Shown piece by piece: positions 24,901 through 35,400 of a stretch of 64,000 nucleotides of DNA. Source of the stretch: Polychytrium aggregatum (taxonomy: Eukaryota > Chytridiomycota > Chytridiomycetes > Polychytriales). The stretch lies in NCBI RefSeq assembly GCF_025602895.1, contig NW_026516309.1:97131-161130 (forward strand), read 5' to 3'. Position 1 is the first letter of the stretch. Every line of letters starts with the position of its first letter. A program made the position numbers and the translations under genes. The notes below the pieces were generated by a model that ran no database searches, was not told where the DNA came from, and saw nothing but the letters and a program-made list of their open reading frames with translations.

Positions 24901-25945
24901 CAGGACCTGGTCTCCGACTCCGGCATCGACACAGACTTGACGCAGATCCTCGTCCGTGGTGTACTGCACGCGTTGGCACGCGGTGCGAGACAGAAACGAC
25001 CGAGAGTAGAGTGAACCGCGAGTCATCGGATTCACAGTTTGGGTGCGGGAGCCACAGTTGGAGATGTGATCGGGGGAGATTCGGGTGGTTGTCCGCAAAA
25101 AGAGGAGCGGAAGGAGGCGAGTCGATGGAGGAGGGGTGGTATCAAGTTCCGGATTCCGTTTGCAGATAGATTCATGGCGGGTCGAGATATTCCAAGTTTC
25201 AGTGTATCCGGTTGAACGTATAGGGAATGGCGGAGTGCAGACGATAAGAGGCACAGGGAGATCAGCCAGCGCCGCGCATCACGCACCAGGGTCCTTCCAC
25301 CACACCCAGGGACAACGGCGTGTCCAGACAACCGCAGTCTGACTGGACAGACGATTGCAAGAGAGACTTACCCAGGTGAGATCCTGCACAAACAGTGACC
25401 TGCTGCCGTTGCCCAAATGTGCGGGCTGCGATCGCGGCGGATGCGCTGCGGCACCAGTGTGCTTCTCCGGTACTGTTAGTGCCTCGGGGCTCGTGCTTGC
25501 GCTCGACGGATGTGGTTGCTTGGGATCATCCTCCAGGCGCCCTTCGCCGGATGCTCCTGCGTCTTCTGTGGCGGGCTTTGGTCTTGCATCGTCATCCACA
25601 CCGGTGGCCTTGGGGCTGGATGCGGCAGGGTCTAGCGAGTCGGCGTTGCCGGTCAGGCTTTCGTTGTAGATTTTCGTGGACTTTGAAAAGTCCCCATAGA
25701 TGTCCTAGAGCAGGATAGGGCCCAGGATTGCGCGGATAGATGGAGAATAGGGCTGGTTGGAAGAGGGGGAGGCGAAATCTCTCCCGCGGCAGCATTCATG
25801 TCGGTGCGCTGGGACGACAAGCAGTCCTGTAGCAAGAGCCCAATGCACACCAGTGCGGTGTCAAACCAACCTCGCCGTCGGCTCCGAACGAGCCGTAGGT
25901 CCCTCCGAGATCCTCGCCGTACAGATCAAAGTCGTCGTCGGCCAT
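21956..25945 (-). CDS. CPSF6: CPSF6/CFIm68-like 3'-end processing factor (RRM + R/D-rich tail)
   Basis: Large subunit of cleavage factor I, which chooses poly(A) sites together with CFIm25. Exons at about 25945-25871, 25704-25372, 24963-24785, 24387-23599 and 23285-21956 give about 901 aa. The acidic N-terminus MADDDFDLYGEDLGG and DIYGDFSK mirrors the start of CPSF6. The RRM (about 128-213) has RNP2 SLFVQDLTW, YTTDEDLRQV, RNP1 GKSKGIAYLEF and IEIHGRKPLVTFGPP, again CPSF6-like. The middle is Pro/Gly/Met-rich with an MQP repeat (24145-24245) and a Gly run. The tail is about 130 residues of Arg-Asp/Arg-Glu dipeptides followed by an RS-like end. Most of the opposite-strand frames here are shadows of the R/D repeats. 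Confidence 0.88.
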
Positions 25946-26343
25946 GATCGCCTTGGGGCGCTGGGCTCGGTGCTGGCGGTGGGGTGTGCTGGAGCGAGCA
26001 GAGCGGGTGCGTTGTCAAGGAAAGTTGCGGGATCTCGACAGAGTCGGGCGCTGGCGGCAGCAACAACCCCGCCAGCAAATGAGCGTTCATATGCCCTGTT
26101 TGGGATGGCTGTGTGGCCAGGAACACGGCGACCATGAGCAGCCCACCACCACAGGAATTCCCACCGAGCAAGCACCCCGACCCAACACCAACGCACAGAG
26201 TCAGCGGAGGTGTTGATTGATCGACACCAATATATTCAGGCGACAGGAGACGCCAGGCACTGGATATTTAGCCCTCCTTTGTTCCAGCTCTTCGACTCGC
26301 ACACCGCTTGGCTTCGCAGCCGCCGCCGCCGCTCGCCAACAGT
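25946..26343. other. Short intergenic between two minus-strand genes
   Basis: The 5' region of the CPSF6-like gene and the 3' region of the stress-protein gene. Nothing else is visible. Confidence 0.5.
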
Positions 26344-28239
26344 TCAGTCCATCTCAATTGTCGCGTTGCTGCAGTGCTCGCCCAGGTGCGGCGCTTGAAT
26401 GGGTATTGGCTTGACTAGATCGTCGTCGCGGGGTTGCCTGGGCTCGGGCGCAGACTCGTATGGCTGTGCTGGAGGTAGCGACGGGAGAAGCTGGTCGGAG
26501 GACGGGTGCTCGAGAGCATCCTTGGAGAGCACAACGCCGAGTGTCGCCAGACTACTGATACGAGCCCCGATCTCGACCTCACAGTCGTTGCGGACAATGA
26601 TCACGGCGCATCTGCAGTTGTGGGCGAGATAGTCTACAGTACGGCGGCGAAGGAGCGAGGCGATGTCGGGGGACGAATGCGAATGCAGGTGAGTGTAAGG
26701 GCATGTGTAAATGCAAGCGGATGCGGTTCTGATCAGATGGAGTGCGAGGTCAGGCCAAGCACCGAGGCCGGGTATTTGGCGCTGTTGGTGTATATCAGTT
26801 CGGCCAAGGCAAGCGACATCGTATGTACCTGATACCGAGCCCATGAGTGCCCTGCCAAGTCCCATTGAAGATCAGCCCCAAGACAATGCTCGGACCACCA
26901 GGCCACACAGCCCCGCAACAACTCAATGGCCCCGCTCTCCGATCTATGTGTGCTGCACCCAAGCGAGCTTACCGCTTGAGGGCACTCATCCCACGCGAGC
27001 CTACGATCAGAGCATCTGCGCTCAGTTCGTGGACCTTGCGAGTGATCTCTTGGCGCGGATCGCCGCGCATGGCGATTCCCTTGACTGCGATCTGTCCAGA
27101 ATGATCAAAGGACACAAGGACCGCGAGTTGGCCTCTGTTCATCGCATTCGCATTGCATCGTGGCCGAGTCCAGCTCACCTGTCGTTGCTTGAGCGGCCTA
27201 GATGCTCTTCGCAGCAACCTGTGAGACTCCTCTCGATTCTGGTTCACCGGGTTCCCAGCGCGCGTCAGCGAGAGCATGAGCAAGATCGCTGCCGACATGT
27301 TTGTGCAGACCAGGTGGCCCTCACCTTTTCCTCGGTGCGAAGAATGTAGTCTGGCCCGCATCATAGATCCATTTAGGTGACGCCATGGCAAGATTAGGAG
27401 CAGATCAAGCCAGCAGTGCGGGTTGCTGATCATCGTCAGCAGCAGACAGACACACTCGCCAGGCGAGTTTGCTTTGATTGTTGGGCAGGACCGGGCCGCC
27501 CGAATTGCGATCCCTGCATGACGGGCCCGGCAGCTACATGGCACATTATACTCGAACTACTGTACAGCCTCAACGTCCTCACCCTGGAAGTCCATATATG
27601 CGCTTCCAAATGGCCCCGGGAGCGTCACGATCGGGCGAACATTCACAAGCACCACCAGATCGCTCTCGGGCCGCAGGAAATTGTCCAGGCTCCACGAGAA
27701 TGCCTTTTCGCTGTGATCTGCTCCGGCCGAGCGTTTGGATCGGCGGTCGATACGGAGATGGCGCAAATGGCTGGGTGAGTACTTCTCCTTGGCCGGCCCA
27801 GCTTCACGGACACGCTGTAGCCATCGCAAAGGATCAGTGCTGTCGGGTGATCAGCTGCGGCTGCTACCTGACTTGTCCAGGGCAATGACGACCACTCGAG
27901 TGATGTTTTGCGGCGGCGGTGGAGCATAGAGCCCCTGTGATCCAAACGGCGATGACAGAGAAAGCTCCGAGTCGAGGATACCCGGCGCCGGTCCGTGCTG
28001 GGGCTGGGACATTCCCGATCGTAGATATAGCGCTTGTTGCCGATTGCAAAGGACAGCGAGCAGGACAGATGAGCAACGCAGACCGAGCGCAGGTTGTTTC
28101 GTCTCGGCGCCCGTCGGTGGGCGATCGATCGGGACGGGGAATTTTCACCCCCAGGGTCTCCCGCGCTGCTCCGTTGCAAGCGCTGATCCGAGCGAGGCCG
28201 CTGCAATCTGCCGCCGGATTGCTTGCGGAGATCATCCAA
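26344..28239 (-). CDS. Universal stress protein (UspA-fold)
   Basis: A UspA-family nucleotide-binding protein. Clear parts, in order on the minus strand: APPPPQNITRVVVIALDKS (near 27930), DHSEKAFSWSLDNFLRPESD to VNVRPIVTLPG (near 27720-27570), EESHRLLRRASRPLKQRQ (near 27230), then GIAMRGDPRQEITRKV to LIVGSRGMSALKR (near 27080-26970), ALMGSVS (near 26850) and DYLAHNCRCAVIIVRN (near 26640). These give beta1 with the ALD motif, the GDP turn and the nucleotide-binding signature G-2x-G-9x-G(S): GSRGMSALKRALMGSVSD. The C-terminal tail is Pro/Glu-rich and ends SNATIEMD at 26344. Introns are phased and sit between these blocks. The first exon is unresolved; MDDLRKQSGG at 28239 is a candidate. Confidence 0.78.
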
Positions 28240-28377
28240 TCGACTGCTGAGGGCTTTCTTGCTGCATTCGAGTGATCCAGACCGCTGAAATGATACTATA
28301 TTGGTGGCCGAGACCGAAGCCTTGCGGCGAGAGATAGATATACAGACACCCTCCCGTCTCCTCCAGCGGCAAGTTTC

Positions 28378-28872
28378 TCATCGATTGAAGTAGATCTTGA
28401 CCCTTGGGTTGTGGACCTTGAGTCGCTGGACGCTCGGGGACTCTCGTGCATGGGGCGGCAGATACAGCCGCCGGAGTGCAGCAAGCTCCAGGAGGGGCTC
28501 TACGTCTTGCACTGCTGTGCCGGAGAGATAGAGCCTCTCCAGTCGCCGAAGCGATGCAAGCGGAGCGAGATCGCCAATGCCAGTATGATCCAGATCCAAA
28601 GTGTGCAGCCCAACCAGATGTCGCAGCGGCTCAAAGTCGACGATCCGACGACACCCGACCAGACTCAGCCGAGAGAGGTTGTCGGCAAAGAGCGGCAGCC
28701 ACGATATATCGTCCAGGGCCTCTCGTGCCAATCGCTCGGAGGGGCTGCCATCCTTGTATGAGTGGCCAAAGCCGTTGATGATGCTGTAGTTGTGGTTTGG
28801 GAAATAGAGCTGCTGGTACCGAGCTCGTTCCTGGGTATCCTGGCTGTTGGCTTCAGGCCGAATCTCTTCCAT
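28378..28872 (-). CDS. Leucine-rich repeat protein
   Basis: About 165 aa from MEEIRPEANSQ. The C-terminal two thirds are three to four LRRs of 22-24 residues: LSRLSLVGCRRIVDFEPLRH, LHTLDLDHTGIGDLAPLAS, LERLYLSGTAVQDVEPLLEL, then LRRLYLPP, resembling internalin-type LRRs. The frame stays open upstream to about 29038, so an N-terminal extension is possible. No signal peptide. Role unknown; such LRRs usually bind proteins. Its upstream region is shared with the divergent GT62 gene at 29414. Confidence 0.65.
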   Translation of the reverse strand: MEEIRPEANSQDTQERARYQQLYFPNHNYSIINGFGHSYKDGSPSERLAREALDDISWLPLFADNLSRLSLVGCRRIVDFEPLRHLVGLHTLDLDHTGIGDLAPLASLRRLERLYLSGTAVQDVEPLLELAALRRLYLPPHARESPSVQRLKVHNPRVKIYFNR

Positions 28873-29413
28873 GGCTGTATGGCCAAATTGGACACGATGG
28901 TATCGCCTGCGGGAGGTTGTGATGGAAGTCCAAGTCCAAGGCCTCGACTGATCAAGACCAAGCCGGCAGAACGAGGCTGGCCCATGAACCAGTCGCCCCT
29001 GCCCGTGTTCTGGCTGCCCTGCTGATGGAGATGGCTATCGCTTGGCGGATGCTGATGCTGCTCAAGCTTTGCCATCCGCCAGTAACGGCACTCTGTCGCA
29101 GCTCCGTCCTCCGCCTGGCGCCATTCGGGGTCGCAAGGGATTGTCCTGGATGGTTGTTGGGCGGAGACAATGACTTGCAGGCGCCGGGAGAAAGCACTGT
29201 CCAATGCCAATCAGGGCACATTAAAATTGACCGATCAGGGCAGGGCATTGCTATGGGCAGGACATTGCTCTGGGCAGCAAGTGGCCCTGAATCGGACCCA
29301 CCGTCGCCGTCGTCGTTACAGCGAAGCCGATTTGATCAGCCATCTCCAAGCATCATCGGATTTAACCTTCTCGTCCCGATCTCCGGCCGGCTCGCCATAG
29401 ACGCAACGCATAC

Positions 29414-30884
29414 ATGATCCAGATTCCTCGCTTCAATTTCAAGAGAGTCCTGGTGGTGATCACGCTTGTCGTGTGGCTCCAAATGCTGTACTCGGTCTCT
29501 CTCAAGTACCAGATGGTCGTCTCGCTGGTTGAGAAGATGCCGCGCTCTATCGACAGCCACTATGACGAGCCCTTCATCGTGCTCCGGTCCAACGGCGACT
29601 TTGAATCCTTTCGCATCGAACGCCAGACTCCCCGGAAAGTCGTCTTGCCCGACAAGGCCCGCCAGGACGCCGGCAAGACGGTGCTGATCCTGTGCATCCT
29701 GCATGGCGATCACTCGTTCGGGAGCGGCCGCAACTTTTCCTCCTTTCTCCAGATGATCGCCGCGTTCGAGTACCCAATGTATCAGCTCAGCCTGGGCTTT
29801 CTCATGTCGGATTATGAGGATCTCCAGTCCTCAATCCCGATTCTCGACCAGTTCGTTCGCGACAACAACCTTGCCGCCGGCGCCATCTATTTGCAGCCCC
29901 AGGAGGAGACGTCATCGCGCGAGATGCGACAGAGAGACGATATCCAGAGGGAGCGCCGGAGCCTGCTGGCCCAGCTGCGAAACAGATTGCTACTCTCGAC
30001 CCTCCGCCACGAGGACGCCGTGCTGTGGATCGACTCGGACATTGTCGAGATCCAGTCCGATGCCCTCAAGCAGTTTGTGCGGTCGGGTCTCGATATCGTC
30101 ACGCCCTTCTGCCGATTCGGCACCAAGGGAATGGAATCCTACGATGGTGTGTACTGTCCACTCAGCACGAATGTTGCCGTGGCCATCCAACTGACGCATC
30201 CTTGCTTCACACCAACACAGGCAACGCTTGGGTCGGGAGGCGCAAAAGGCCCAGCGAGGAGCAATGGAAACAGATCAAAGAGGGCACGACAAGCGACTTT
30301 GTTCCCAATGGCGACGGTGCAGAAATGGTGGTGCATTGGATCGACAAGGACGATAAAGTTGTCGAACTCGACTCTGTGGTGGGTGTTCTTGTGGTTGCAT
30401 TGTCGACATTGCAGTTCTCGGCACTTTACCGTCGCTGTGTTTCGACTGGATGCGCTTCCACAACCACAACGGCCTCCGATCTCTGATACTCGAGCAAATG
30501 ACAACACCGCCTCCCACTGGCATCGCTCGCGGGTCTCGACACTTTGAGCTGACATGATTCTCCACACTCCATACTCCATACTCCATACTCCACACTCCAC
30601 ACTCCACACTCCACACTCTGTGATCCGTGCACTCCCCACCTCTCAAGGGCGGGACGGTGCTCTATGTTCGCGCAGACGTGCACCGCAACGGCGTCAACTT
30701 TCCCCCGTTCTATCTGATCGGATCAGACTGGGACGCCAAGTATGGCGGCTATGACGGCATCGAGACCGAGGGACTGTGCTATATCGCCCGGACGATCGGA
30801 TATCGGTGCTGGGCCATGCCACACATCACCGTGTCCCACACCTACTGGCAGGAAACTCCCAAACACCCACGGAAATCTGATTAG
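29414..30884 (+). CDS. GT62 mannosyltransferase copy A (Anp1/Mnn9/Van1 family)
   Basis: A type II Golgi mannan-polymerase subunit that extends N-glycan mannan. Exons at about 29414-30146, 30221-30378 and 30648-30884 join in frame to about 375 aa. The start MIQIPRFNFKR leads into a signal-anchor (VLVVITLVVWLQMLYSVSL). Family landmarks: SFLQMIAAFEYP, LSLGFLMSDYED, the long helix LLAQLRNRLLLSTL, the DXD-bearing VLWIDSDIVEIQSD, DIVTPFCRFG, NAWVGRRKRP, VELDSVGGTVLYVRAD, and YDGIETEGLCYIARTIGYRC. It is paralogous to the gene at 41402. From 30358 to 30840 the two genes are about 98-99% identical, intron included, while their first exons are clearly diverged. The last residues (TYWQETPKHPRKSD) differ from copy B. 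Confidence 0.9.
30358..30840 (+). repeat. Near-identical tract shared with GT62 copy B (copy 1)
   Basis: About 483 bp covering the end of exon 2, all of intron 2 and most of exon 3, matching 42478-42960 at a constant offset of 12,120 with roughly seven mismatches. Intron and exon are equally conserved. Sequence on both sides is diverged. Confidence 0.95.
30558..30619. repeat. 7-bp tandem repeat CTCCAYA in GT62-A intron
   Basis: About eight copies of CTCCATA/CTCCACA inside intron 2, just before the 3' splice site of the last exon. The same repeat is in copy B. Confidence 0.9.
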
Positions 30885-31650
30885 CGGTATCTGTTGATGG
30901 CAAGTTGACTTGTTTCAAAAACACGCTTTATCAGTGTGCTCCTGCCCTCAGTGTCATTCGTACTCGGCAAATCGACGTTCTGGGAGGTACAGCATATCCA
31001 GAAAGAAACGGGACACTTTCCCTTCCTGGCTTCAGATGTCTGAAACCCACTGACTGACTTGTAGGCCCAGCGGGTAGGCCATGGCATTGCACTCCTGTCT
31101 TCGTTGGCAATCTCTTTGTTTTTGGTTGGTTTGGGAAGCACAGTCTTGAATACACCCGGTCGATCTCCTGTGGCGATGATCGACTGGCATACCGAGATCA
31201 TGTTCCTTGAGGCATTGATGTCTCGATCCCACAGCGTATGGCAGCTTGCACAGCTCCGGACAAAGTGTGGGTTCTCGACATCAAGATGCTCGACCTTCTC
31301 GAGTCGCTTGGCTTCCCGACAATGTGAGCACACCTGGGATGTGTTGAACTCGTTCACCGAGCACACATGGATCTTGGAGACGGATCGGTCCGGTGGTCGT
31401 CTCTGGTGATGGTGGAATTGCTCAAAGTACTTGGCAAACCTGAGTCTCCTGGGACTGGATGTATATCCCTTCCACTGTTTCCAGGAGGCATTCCCAAAGG
31501 CAATCACCACTTCGGTCTCCTTGGACATACTTGCTTGGCCATGAATGCGATGAGTGGGTGGGTGTATTCAGGTTCCAGAAAAAAGCACTGTCCTGGTTAG
31601 AAACGGGGGTGTTCCATTTCATTTTGGAATCGTTGTAGTTGCATGCGTTC
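30881..31650 (-). pseudogene. Fanzor/TnpB-like RNA-guided nuclease fragment, copy 1 (frameshifted)
   Basis: The C-terminal part of a TnpB/Fanzor-family nuclease. Visible: ETEVVIAFGNASWKQ (RuvC-II-side strand), then NEFNTSQVCSHC and FVRSCASC (four-Cys zinc ribbon) and TLWDRDINASRNM (the RuvC-III aspartate). This is the classic OrfB zinc-ribbon ending. The RuvC-I region and the whole N-terminal half are absent. Compared with copy 2 (43313-43960), a G is missing near 31524 (AAGGAGACC against AAGGGAGACC), which shifts the frame upstream of ETEVV, and indels alter the tail. The tail runs to a stop at 30881 and just overlaps the GT62-A stop at 30884. It lies in the opposite orientation to the GT62 gene. 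Probably dead. Confidence 0.8.
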
Positions 31651-31718
31651 TCAACTGAGGCAATCTCCTATGTGAGGGGCTGTTCACCTAGCAGGTCTCT
31701 CGTCAAGACCTGATTTCA

Positions 31719-32174
31719 ATGAGCTCCTCCATCGCCAGTTGCGATCGGTATTCACAGTGCAAAGTCACCCTCAAGGCCATCGACCATCTATCAAGGGTGC
31801 TTGGTACATCATGTTTCATCAACAGCCTCAGCCGCAGGGCATTCACGGCCTTTGGAAAGGACGCTGTCCAGTGGCTCGAGTCCCTGGACACCCGCAACGA
31901 CATCATCACATTCGAGTGCGGCACCGCACCTGCGAGGAGCAATCGAATAGATGGCGGGTATGCATTCTTGAGGATTCTCATCGGGACAGCCAAGCGGCTC
32001 GTGGGTATCGAAGGCAAACGAGAGATCATGATGCCAGATATCGCAAAGAGCCATGCAAAGTTCAAGATGTCAAACGACTCGATCGAGTATATTGCAGAAT
32101 GGCGACCGAGACTGCAACGCCAAGTTGAGATGACGATAGACTCGACTGAGTCTCTTCCACCCACTCATGGATGA
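31719..32174 (+). CDS. Unrecognised ORF, 151 aa
   Basis: Starts MSSSIASCDRYSQ and has ordinary globular composition (CKVTLKAIDHLSRVLGTSCF, then DGGYAFLRILIGTAKRLVGI). I do not recognise the family. The antisense strand is also open over the same stretch, which weakens the case. Its stop overlaps the ATG of the next frame (32171). It sits between nuclease debris and the STAND gene and may itself be a remnant. Confidence 0.3.
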   Translation: MSSSIASCDRYSQCKVTLKAIDHLSRVLGTSCFINSLSRRAFTAFGKDAVQWLESLDTRNDIITFECGTAPARSNRIDGGYAFLRILIGTAKRLVGIEGKREIMMPDIAKSHAKFKMSNDSIEYIAEWRPRLQRQVEMTIDSTESLPPTHG

Positions 32175-32449
32175 CTTCCGAGTCTTTGGCGAATTTATGG
32201 CTCCGCTCCATGCTTCTCAAGCGGAGCCTTCCGAGGCTGATTCTCTGGCTAGGCAATTGCGAACGACTCCCGGAACTTGATTGTATTGATTTGATAAAGC
32301 CCTCGGCCGCCCACTGGTTCGGCCTGAAACACCGTGGCTCTGGCTATACGCAAGAGCTATTCATTGGTCACCTTACAATGACATCCAGGCTTGGACTTGG
32401 GTGGAAAACCCTGGGCAGCCAGACCTATGCTCTAATTCAAGTGGCATAG
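32171..32449 (+). CDS. Unrecognised ORF, 92 aa, overlapping the previous one
   Basis: MTSESLANLWLRSMLLKRS onward, overlapping the stop of the preceding frame by 4 bp (ATGA). The two could be one gene split by a frameshift. It ends just before the 3' end of the convergent STAND gene. No motif recognised. Confidence 0.22.
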   Translation: MTSESLANLWLRSMLLKRSLPRLILWLGNCERLPELDCIDLIKPSAAHWFGLKHRGSGYTQELFIGHLTMTSRLGLGWKTLGSQTYALIQVA

Positions 32450-32491
32450 TAGTGTTGTATTAGACCATCCAAGTCGAATTGTGATACACCT

Positions 32492-35400
32492 CTACATTTG
32501 TATTTCCTGGGCATAGGACTGACTTTGTGCTTCAGAGAGTGCCCGGCGGTAATATGAAACTTGGGCTTGTATCTCGAATGTGTTGAGGAAGATTGGCTGT
32601 GGAGGCGGAGCGGTGAGTAAGAGCCGAGGATGTGGGGAGGTGGACGAATGCCACTTACCAGGATGATGACGGGGCGGTATTGAGGTATTTTACTAAGCAC
32701 GATGAATGCACTGGATGAAGGAGTGAGTTGATGGTTCCAGTCGAAGAGGGAGTGTGGAAATTTGGCTGAGTGAATCCCGTGGCGGACCCACTGTGGTGCA
32801 TAACGTCGGTCGATTACGACCCACTTGGACGAGGTTGGGGAGTCGGACGGAGCCATGATATCGGCAAGATTGTTATCGGCACGAACCCACTCGTCACCGC
32901 GACGGACCCAGCGGATTTCCTCATCAACAACATCGCGAGACAGAATTGAGTTGTCATCTGGTGAGATCTCCACAGAGATCACACCCTCTGTATGCCCCTC
33001 GAGGGTGTGCTTCACCTGGCCCGTGGCACAATCCCACACCTTGACGGTGAGGTCAAATGAGCCAGAGACAATCCACTTGCCATCGGCTGAGATCGTCACC
33101 GACCACACACGCCATGTGTGCCCCACGAGGGTGTGCTTCACTTGGCCATTGGTGGCATCCCACACTTTGACGGTACTGTCATCGGAGGCTGAGATAATCC
33201 ACTTGCCATCGGGTGAAATCGCCACGGATGTAGCGGTATCGGTGTGTCCCTCGAGGGTATGCTTCACTTGGCCTGTGATGGAGTCCCACACCTTGATGGT
33301 CTTGTCATCAGAGCCAGAGGCGATCCATTTTCCGTCGGATGAGATTGCAACGGAGTTTACCGTCCCTTTGTGTCCTTCGAGGGTGTACTTCACTCGCCCA
33401 GTGATGGAATCCCATACCTTGATGGTCTTGTCCCATGAACCAGAGGCAATCCACTTGCCATCAGGTGAGATTGAAACGGAATTGACAGTGTCTGCATGTC
33501 CCTCAAGGATGTGCTTGACTTGGTCAGTGGTAGCATCCCACACTTTGATGGTCTTGTCGAATGACCCAGAGACAATCGACTTGCCATCAGGCGAGATCGC
33601 CGCGGAGTACACAATATTTGTGTGGCCCTCGAGCGTGTGCTTCACTTGCCCAGTAAAGGCATCCCATACCTTGATGGTCTTATCCGAAGAGCCAGAGATA
33701 ATCCGTTTGCCTTCGGGTGAGAATGCTGCAGATGTAGCGGTATCTGTGTGCCCCTCGAGGGTGTGCTTCAATTCGCCAGTGGAGACATCCCACACTTTGA
33801 CGGTGCTATCATTAGATCCAGAGACAATCCACTTTCCATCGGGTGAGATCGCCACGGAGTACACATGTCTTTTGTGTCCTTCGAGGGTGTGCATCAGTTG
33901 GCCAGTGATAATATCCCACACCTTGATGGTCTTGTCCCATGAACCAGAAGCAATCCACTTGCCATCGGGTGAGATGGACGCGGAGGTAACAGTGCCTGCG
34001 TGTCCCTCGAGAGTGTGCTTCAACCCGCCAGTGGAGACATCCCACACCTTGATGGTCTTGTCGATTGAGCCGGAGACAATCGAATTGCCATCGGGTGATA
34101 TTGCAACGGAGTTCACAGCTTGAGTGTGCCCCTCGATGGTTTGCTTCAGTTGACCCGTCACCACATCCCACACTTTGATGGTCTTGTCACGAGAACCAGA
34201 AGCAATCAGCTTGCCATCAGACGAGATGGCCACGGAGTTCACACTATCTAGGTGTTCCTTGAGGGTGTACTTCACCAGGCCAGTGGCGGCATCCCACACC
34301 TTGATGGTTTTATCCAAAGAGCCAGAGACAATCGTCTTGCCATCTGGCGAGATCGCCACAGAGTTCACTTGGCTCGAGTGACCAGTAAGTGTCATCTCAC
34401 ACGGATCCCAGGTCGGTGCTGGACCGGCTGTGACCAGGAACGGGATCTTGTCCTCGAGTCGGTCGGCATATGTCTTGTAGATCGCCGTCTCCTTCGGTGT
34501 GAATGCAAACCCCGAGTTGTACACCTGTGGTGCACTCTTGATGATCGGATCGGCAAACTCGCGGATGAATCGATACGTGTCCTTGACCAGTTCCTTCGTG
34601 GTGTCGTCGACGATGGTGCTGGGTGCCATGTTGGTCACTCCTCGCAGCACAGCCAGTTGCTCGATGATCGGCTTGACCACATGTGTGAGCGATCCACACT
34701 CGAGCCAGAAGAACACATGAGTCTTGACGAACCGAGTGAGCACCGCTGCCACATCGACCATCTCGGTCGACTGCCACACCGGACTCGACTCGGCCACTCC
34801 TTCCACACACCACACAAAGTGCGTGATCCAGTGGGCGACGCTGTATCGCAGCGACGGTGTGATCTTGGCTGCGACCCTGTCCTCGAGGTCGGCGATATTG
34901 TCGTGGAACTCGTAGATATCGCAGATGTTGATCACTGGCTCATGCGAGAGGATCACTCCGAGACATTCCTTGGCAAACACCGTGTGGAACGAGCTCGACA
35001 CATGCCACGGCTGGCCAGTCGATGCATCGCCGAGGAGATAGTCCGCCACCGACTTGTGGTTGAACTTGACCTCGGTATTGGTGGACTGGCTGCCTCGGGG
35101 ACCCAATCCATTGGCGCCAGGATCGAGGACCAGACTGAGGCTCTTGAGACACTCGCGAACGACCCCGATCTCGAGTCCAAACACATCGGCGATGATCTGC
35201 GGGGTCAGGATCGACTGGGCCGTGGCGATCGCCGACACCACCGTGACCAACTCGGCCGGATGGCTCGACTGCGAGTGGATCTTGGCGAATGTCTTGTGGT
35301 ACAGTCCCTTGAGATCCACCGACGAGTCGTTGATTTCCCGGATCATCTCGAGGGTCAGTGTCCGTGGCTCGTGTGCTGCGTCGCTCTCCTCGCACGGCGT

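Noticed and set aside
32825-34123. 432-codon plus-strand frame with a repeated FTWPVxxSHTLTVLS-like pattern
   Set aside because: Antisense image of the 126-bp WD40 repeats, which stay open on the opposite strand because of their regular codons.
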